NCBI RefSeq assembly: GCF_000718255.1 | Contig: NZ_JOFJ01000019.1 | Coordinates: forward strand, 77,074 to 141,073 | Origin: Spirillospora albida | GTDB lineage: Bacteria > Actinomycetota > Actinomycetes > Streptosporangiales > Streptosporangiaceae | Length of the DNA stretch: 64,000 bases | Reading direction: 5' to 3' | Shown here: piece after piece, positions 59,964-64,000 of the stretch | How positions within the stretch are numbered: the first letter of the stretch is position 1 | How the letters are laid out: each line of letters begins with the position of its first letter | Position numbers and translations under genes: made by a program | The notes under the pieces: model-generated | Databases searched by the model: none | Told to the model about the DNA's origin: nothing | What the model saw: the letters and a program-made list of their open reading frames with translations, nothing else

Positions 59964-60524
59964 TCAGCCGGCCTGGGTGACCTGCGGCCGCTCGCCCGTG
60001 CTCCGCGCGGCGTCCTCGCCGGCGGCCTCCTGCGGCCGGCTCACCGGACGGCCCGCCTCGGGCAGCCCGGACGCCGGGTCGACGGGCGGGGCGCTCGTCG
60101 GCAGGAACACCCACTTCTTGTACGACCAGAACCGGAACAGCGTCGCGACGCCGGTGCCGACCACCAGCGACGCGTTGAACGCGATCGGGCCGGTCAGCTC
60201 CAGCACGTAGTGCGTGAACCCGATGAACAGCTCGGTGATGACCAGGCCGACGCCGTTCAGCGCGAAGAACAGCAGGTACTCGCGGCCGAGGCCGGTGCGG
60301 TCGCGGTGCCGGAACGTCCAGAAGCGGTTCGCCACGTACGCGAACGTCGTCGCGATGACGGTCGCGATGCCGTTGGACGTGAGCGGCCCCATCCCGAGGC
60401 CGGTGTGCAGGGCGTTGCCGACCCCCACCGTGATCACGAACGCGACGGCGCCGACGCTGCCGAACTTCGCGAGCTCGTGCACGAGATGTGCGAACCGCCG
60501 ATAGAGGTTGGCTACCAGGCTCAC
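59964..60524 (-). CDS. GtrA-family membrane protein
   Basis: This ~186-residue protein has four TM helices, beginning FGSVGAVAFVITVGVGNALH and including ATVIATTFAYVANRFWTFRHR, whose NRFWTFR motif is typical of GtrA. Such proteins move or help move lipid-linked sugars in cell-wall or polysaccharide pathways. The GTG at 60524 is chosen because the upstream extension to 60632 is Gln/Arg-rich and not membrane-like. The C-terminal ~45 residues are a hydrophilic Pro/Ala tail. It diverges from purK. Confidence 0.88.
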   Translation of the reverse strand: MSLVANLYRRFAHLVHELAKFGSVGAVAFVITVGVGNALHTGLGMGPLTSNGIATVIATTFAYVANRFWTFRHRDRTGLGREYLLFFALNGVGLVITELFIGFTHYVLELTGPIAFNASLVVGTGVATLFRFWSYKKWVFLPTSAPPVDPASGLPEAGRPVSRPQEAAGEDAARSTGERPQVTQAG

Positions 60525-60738
60525 GAACGGGAACCGTCCTTCCGGACATCGGCTGCGGTGCCGCTGCTGGTGCTTCTGGTGCGGCTGTGGAGGTATGACG
60601 AGGATAGACGCACCCGGACCCCGCGAAGCCACGTTTCGGGTCCCGGCGTGCGCTCCGTCACGGCGCTGCCCAGACGAAGAGCCTCCACACGGGATACGAC
60701 GCGGGGACCGGCCGATTCGTTCGCCCCGGCACGGCCGA

Positions 60739-60744
60739 TAGCCT
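60739..60744 (+). promoter_or_regulatory. -10 hexamer (TAGCCT) of the purK gene
   Basis: It lies 7 nt before the GTG at 60752. No ribosome site is visible, so a leaderless start is likely. Confidence 0.5.
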
Positions 60745-60751
60745 CTTCCGC

Positions 60752-61924
60752 GTGACTCCTCCAGCTCAGATGCCCACCGTCGGCATGGCCGGCGGCGGCC
60801 AGTTGGCCCGTATGACCCAGCAGGCGGCGATCGCGCTCGGCGTGTCGCTGCGGGTCCTCGCCGGGTCCGGCGACGACTCGGCCGCCCGGGTCGTCGCGGA
60901 CGTCCGCGTCGGCGACGACCGCTCGGCGGCCGATCTGCGCGCGTTCGCGAAGGGCTGCGACGTGGTGACGTGGGACCACGAGCACGTCCCCGGCCCCCAC
61001 ATCCGGGAGCTGGAGGCGGCGGGCATCGCGTGCCGTCCCGGTTCCGCCGCGCTCGCCCATGCCCAGGACAAACTGGTCATGCGCGACCGCCTCAGCGCGC
61101 TGGGCGCCCCCTGCCCCGCGTACGGGCGCGTCCCGGCCGATGACCCGTTCCCCTTCCTGGAGGAGTTCGGACGGGAGCACGGCTGGCCGATCGTCCTGAA
61201 GGCGATTCGCGGCGGGTACGACGGCAAGGGCGTGTGGATCCTGCGCGACCTCGACCGCCCGGCCGTGGAGCGGCTCCTCGCCGAGGGGGTCGACCTCATG
61301 GCTGAGGAGCACGTCACCTTCCGGCGGGAGCTGGCCGCGCTCGTGGCGCGCTCGCCCTACGGGCAGGGCGCCGCCTACCCGGTCGTGGAGACCGTCCAGG
61401 AGGACGGCATCTGCGTCGAGGTCCTGTCGCCCGCGCCCGGCCTCTCCGAGGACCTCGCCGCCGAGGCGCAGAGCCTCGCCCTGCGCATCGCCGCGGAACT
61501 CGGCGTGGCCGGCCTCCTCGCGGTCGAGCTGTTCGAGACCGCGGACGGCCTCCTCGTCAACGAGCTGGCGATGCGTCCGCACAACTCCGGCCACTGGACG
61601 ATCGAGGGCGCCCGCACCTCCCAGTTCGAGCAGCACCTGCGCGCGGTCCTCGACCTGCCGCTCGGCTCCACCGAGCCGACCGCGCCCGTCACGGTGATGG
61701 CGAACGTGCTCGGCGGAGACGACCCCGACCTGTACCCCCGCTACATCCACGTGATGGCGCACGACCCGGCCGTCAAGGTGCACTTCTACGGCAAGGACGT
61801 CCGTCCCGGCCGCAAGATCGGCCATGTCACCGCGCAGGGCGACGACCTCGCCGAGGTCCGCGAGCGGGCCCGGCACGCCGCCGACTACCTGCGCTGGGGC
61901 CCGAAGATGGGAGAGAACCGATGA
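60752..61924 (+). CDS. purK: N5-carboxyaminoimidazole ribonucleotide synthase
   Basis: This 390-residue ATP-grasp enzyme of purine synthesis carboxylates AIR to N5-CAIR with ATP and bicarbonate. It has VGMAGGGQLARMTQQAA (~9-25), TWDHEHVPG, VLKAIRGGYDGKGVW (ATP-grasp loop, ~148-162), AEEHVTFRRELAALVAR, and LVNELAMRPHNSGHWTIEGA with the metal-binding residues. The stop overlaps purE by 4 nt. ATG 60770 is the alternative start. Confidence 0.96.
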   Translation: MTPPAQMPTVGMAGGGQLARMTQQAAIALGVSLRVLAGSGDDSAARVVADVRVGDDRSAADLRAFAKGCDVVTWDHEHVPGPHIRELEAAGIACRPGSAALAHAQDKLVMRDRLSALGAPCPAYGRVPADDPFPFLEEFGREHGWPIVLKAIRGGYDGKGVWILRDLDRPAVERLLAEGVDLMAEEHVTFRRELAALVARSPYGQGAAYPVVETVQEDGICVEVLSPAPGLSEDLAAEAQSLALRIAAELGVAGLLAVELFETADGLLVNELAMRPHNSGHWTIEGARTSQFEQHLRAVLDLPLGSTEPTAPVTVMANVLGGDDPDLYPRYIHVMAHDPAVKVHFYGKDVRPGRKIGHVTAQGDDLAEVRERARHAADYLRWGPKMGENR

Positions 61925-62412
61925 GCCCGCTGGTGGGCGTGGTGATGGGCAGCGACTCGGACTGGCCGGTCATGAAGGCCGCCGCGCAGGCCCTGGACGA
62001 GTTCGGCGTCCCCTACGAGGCCGATGTCGTCTCGGCGCACCGCATGCCGCACGACATGATCGCCTACGGCGAGGAGGCCGCCGGCCGCGGCCTGCGCGTC
62101 ATCATCGCGGGCGCGGGCGGAGCCGCCCACCTTCCGGGCATGCTCGCGTCCGTCACGCCGCTGCCGGTCATCGGCGTGCCCGTGCCGCTGAAGTACCTGG
62201 ACGGCATGGACTCGCTGCTGTCGATCGTCCAGATGCCCGCGGGCGTCCCGGTCGCGACCGTGGCGGTCGGCGCCGCCCGCAACGCGGGCCTGCTGGCCGT
62301 CCGCGTCCTCGCCGCGTCGGACGAGTCCCTCCAGGCGAGGATGCGCGACTTCCAGCGGGACCTGCACGCCCAGGCCAAGGCCAAGGGCGCCCGCCTCCGC
62401 GAGGGCCTCTAA
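61921..62412 (+). CDS. purE: N5-carboxyaminoimidazole ribonucleotide mutase
   Basis: This 163-residue enzyme converts N5-CAIR to CAIR. It has VGVVMGSDSDWPVMKAAAQA at the start, VVSAHRMPHDM with the catalytic His, and IAGAGGAAHLPGMLAS for phosphate binding. ATGA overlap with purK gives coupled translation. It is tail-to-tail with the UDP-glucose dehydrogenase gene. Confidence 0.97.
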   Translation: MSPLVGVVMGSDSDWPVMKAAAQALDEFGVPYEADVVSAHRMPHDMIAYGEEAAGRGLRVIIAGAGGAAHLPGMLASVTPLPVIGVPVPLKYLDGMDSLLSIVQMPAGVPVATVAVGAARNAGLLAVRVLAASDESLQARMRDFQRDLHAQAKAKGARLREGL

Positions 62413-62416
62413 CCGG

Positions 62417-63751
62417 TCAGGGACGGCCGAGGGCCCGGTAGTTCCAGCCGGCGGCGCGCCAGCGCTCGGGGTCGAGGGCGTTGCGGCCGTCCAGGATGTT
62501 GCGCTCGGCGACGACCTCGCCGAGGGCGGCCGGGTCCATGTCGCGGAACTCGGGCCACTCGGTGAGGAGCAGGACGACGTGCGCGCCGCGCGCCGCGTCC
62601 AGCGCGGAGGTGCCGAACGCGAGGCCGGGCTGGGCGGCGCGGGCGTTGTCCATCGCCTTCGGGTCGTAGACCGTGACGGCGCCGCCCTGCGCGCCGATCG
62701 ACGCGGCGACGTCGAGCGCGGGGGAGTCGCGGACGTCGTCGGAGTCGGGCTTGAACGCGGCGCCGAGGACGCCGACCGTCCGGCCGGTGAAGGAGCCGCC
62801 GAGCTGCTCGCGGGCCAGGTCCACCATCCGGATGCGGCGCCGGATGTTGATCTGGTCGACCTCGCGGAGGAACGTCAGCGCCTGGTCGGCGCCGAGCTCG
62901 CCGGCGCGGGCCATGAACGCGCGGATGTCCTTCGGGAGGCAGCCGCCGCCGAAGCCGAGACCGGGGCCGAGGAACCGGCCGCCGATGCGGTCGTCGTAGG
63001 AGAGCGCCTCGGAGAGTTTCGTCACGTCCGCGTGGGACGCCTCGCAGACCTCGGCCATCGCGTTGATGAACGAGATCTTGGTGGCGAGGAACGCGTTCGC
63101 GGACACCTTGACCAGCTCGGACGTGGGGTAGTCCGCGGTGATGAACGGCACACCGGCGGCGATCATCGTGCCGTAGACCTCGCGCAGCACCTTCTCGGCG
63201 TGCTCGGCGGCGCCCTGCTCGCCGGGCAGGCCGACGACGATGCGGTCCGGCTGGAGGGTGTCCTGGACGGCGAAGCCCTCGCGCAGGAACTCGGGGTTCC
63301 AGGCCAGGAGGGCGTCGCCGCCGGCCGGGGCGAGCCGGGCGAGGGTGCCGGCGAGCCGGGCGGCGGTGCCGACCGGGACCGTCGACTTGCCGACGACGAG
63401 GCACGGCCGGGTCAGGTGCGGCGCGAGCGACTCGACGGCCCCGTCCACGAAGGAGAGGTCGGCGGCGTACTCGCCGGCCTTCTGCGGGGTGCCGACGCAG
63501 ACGAAGTGGACGTCGCCGAACTCGGCGACCTCTTCGTAGGACGTGGTGAAGCGAAGCCTGCCGCTGTCGAGGCCCTTGCGGAGGAGGGCTTCGAGGCCGG
63601 GTTCGTAGAACGGGAGGTCGCCGGCGGCGAGCCGGGCCACCTTGGTCGTGTCGACGTCGATGCCGAGGACCTCGTACCCCAGGTCGGCCATGCAGGCCGC
63701 GTGGGTGGCGCCGAGGTAACCGGTTCCGATGACCGTCAGCCGGTAGGCCAA
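62417..63751 (-). CDS. UDP-glucose 6-dehydrogenase family protein
   Basis: This ~444-residue NAD-dependent enzyme has LTVIGTGYLGATHAACMADL (Rossmann loop), FVCVGTPQ, ELVKVSANAFLATKISFINAMAE (split: ELVKVSANAFLATK and ISFINAMAE), the catalytic Cys in GFGGGCLPKDI (~265) and GAAFKPDSDDVRDSPALDV. It oxidises UDP-glucose (or a related NDP sugar) to the uronic acid for cell-wall or capsular polymers. The TTG at 63751 is chosen for its GGAGAGGAG site; the Rossmann strand starts at residue 4. The nearby GtrA gene may share this wall context. Confidence 0.92.
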   Translation of the reverse strand: MAYRLTVIGTGYLGATHAACMADLGYEVLGIDVDTTKVARLAAGDLPFYEPGLEALLRKGLDSGRLRFTTSYEEVAEFGDVHFVCVGTPQKAGEYAADLSFVDGAVESLAPHLTRPCLVVGKSTVPVGTAARLAGTLARLAPAGGDALLAWNPEFLREGFAVQDTLQPDRIVVGLPGEQGAAEHAEKVLREVYGTMIAAGVPFITADYPTSELVKVSANAFLATKISFINAMAEVCEASHADVTKLSEALSYDDRIGGRFLGPGLGFGGGCLPKDIRAFMARAGELGADQALTFLREVDQINIRRRIRMVDLAREQLGGSFTGRTVGVLGAAFKPDSDDVRDSPALDVAASIGAQGGAVTVYDPKAMDNARAAQPGLAFGTSALDAARGAHVVLLLTEWPEFRDMDPAALGEVVAERNILDGRNALDPERWRAAGWNYRALGRP

Positions 63752-63888
63752 GGCCGACTCCTCTCCGGGGGTTCGCTGTCGCGGTTCACAGGGGAACGTG
63801 CCCAGTGCGGCGCTCATGCTTGCACGGGCCGACGCAGTGTAGTGGCGGATCCCGGTGGATCGTGCGGACAGCATGGGCTACTGGCCGG

Positions 63889-63894
63889 TAGCAT
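63889..63894 (+). promoter_or_regulatory. -10 hexamer (TAGCAT) of the acyl-CoA dehydrogenase gene
   Basis: It lies 7 nt before the ATG at 63902, leaderless geometry. The 150-nt gap behind the UDP-glucose dehydrogenase gene holds nothing else I can name. Confidence 0.45.
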
Positions 63895-63901
63895 TCGGGG
63901 C

Positions 63902-64000
63902 ATGACTGACTTTCCCGCGTATGCGCCGTCGGAGGAGCACGAGTTGCTGCGTGCCACGGTGCGTGAGCTCGCCGATGTGAAGATCGCCCCGTTCGCGGGG
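63902..64000 (+). CDS. Acyl-CoA dehydrogenase, N-terminal start only
   Basis: Only 33 codons are inside the window: MTDFPAYAPSEEHELLRATV then RELADVKIAPFAG. The SEEHELLRATVRELAD helix and the IAPFA turn are the usual beginning of acyl-CoA dehydrogenases. The rest lies past the window, so the subfamily cannot be assigned. Confidence 0.75.
   Translation, partial: MTDFPAYAPSEEHELLRATVRELADVKIAPFAG

Overview
The window is a chromosomal segment of a very GC-rich actinomycete. The gene content points to the Thermomonosporaceae/Streptosporangiales (Actinomadura-like). The supporting signs are GTG/TTG starts, a fused biotin carboxylase-BCCP subunit with a PccB/AccE partner, a TreX-TreY-TreZ operon, XRE-DUF5753/DUF397 pairs, an ESX-type FtsK ATPase with WXG100 proteins, and an F420-type oxidoreductase. 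The genus is an inference; no rRNA or other marker gene is present.

Layout. 1-6570: nucleoside and sugar-phosphate metabolism (phospho-sugar mutase, purine nucleoside phosphorylase), a gamma-glutamylcyclotransferase-like protein, an LpdA-type flavoprotein, a Gly-rich membrane protein, and the biotin-carrying acyl-CoA carboxylase alpha subunit. 6916-11769: a secreted protein, then a type VII secretion (ESX) gene set with two WXG100-like proteins, a 722-residue partner, a lipoprotein and a membrane protein. 11846-15514: an accessory block with an XRE antitoxin beside a damaged RelE-type toxin, an anti-sigma-type ATPase, an XRE-DUF5753/DUF397 pair and an IS5-family element with a -1 frameshift. 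15515-21103: a secreted cutinase closely resembling Thermobifida polyester (PET) hydrolases, and the 1502-residue EccC-like ATPase. 21471-30959: a complete-looking Tad/Flp pilus operon (CpaB, CpaE-like, CpaF, TadB, TadC, Flp pilin, three TadE/G-like proteins) ending in a membrane LysM-BTAD regulator.

31028-43000: a lipoprotein beta-propeller, an ABC-F protein behind a promoter and short leader ORF, a CGNR regulator with a palindromic operator facing a VOC/PNPOx pair, a deazaflavin oxidoreductase, a two-gene module (510-residue unknown plus NUDIX), a TetR-controlled ABC exporter, and a NYN nuclease. 43019-50466: a carboxylation group (AccE, PccB, PEP carboxylase, enoyl-CoA hydratase, BirA) and an adenylate cyclase. 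50473-57788: iron storage (Bfr/Bfd with an IdeR-type box) and the GlgX-TreY-TreZ trehalose operon. 57911-64000: a two-component system, GtrA, PurK-PurE, UDP-glucose dehydrogenase, and the start of an acyl-CoA dehydrogenase.

A recurrent feature is leaderless starts: at least eleven genes have a TANNNT hexamer 6-8 nt before their start codon. These hexamers were used to choose several starts. I saw no tRNA, rRNA or CRISPR array. The most interesting items are the PET-hydrolase-like cutinase, the ESX set with a composition shift at the end of its large protein, the 510-residue/NUDIX pair, the ABC-F leader, and the palindromic operators.
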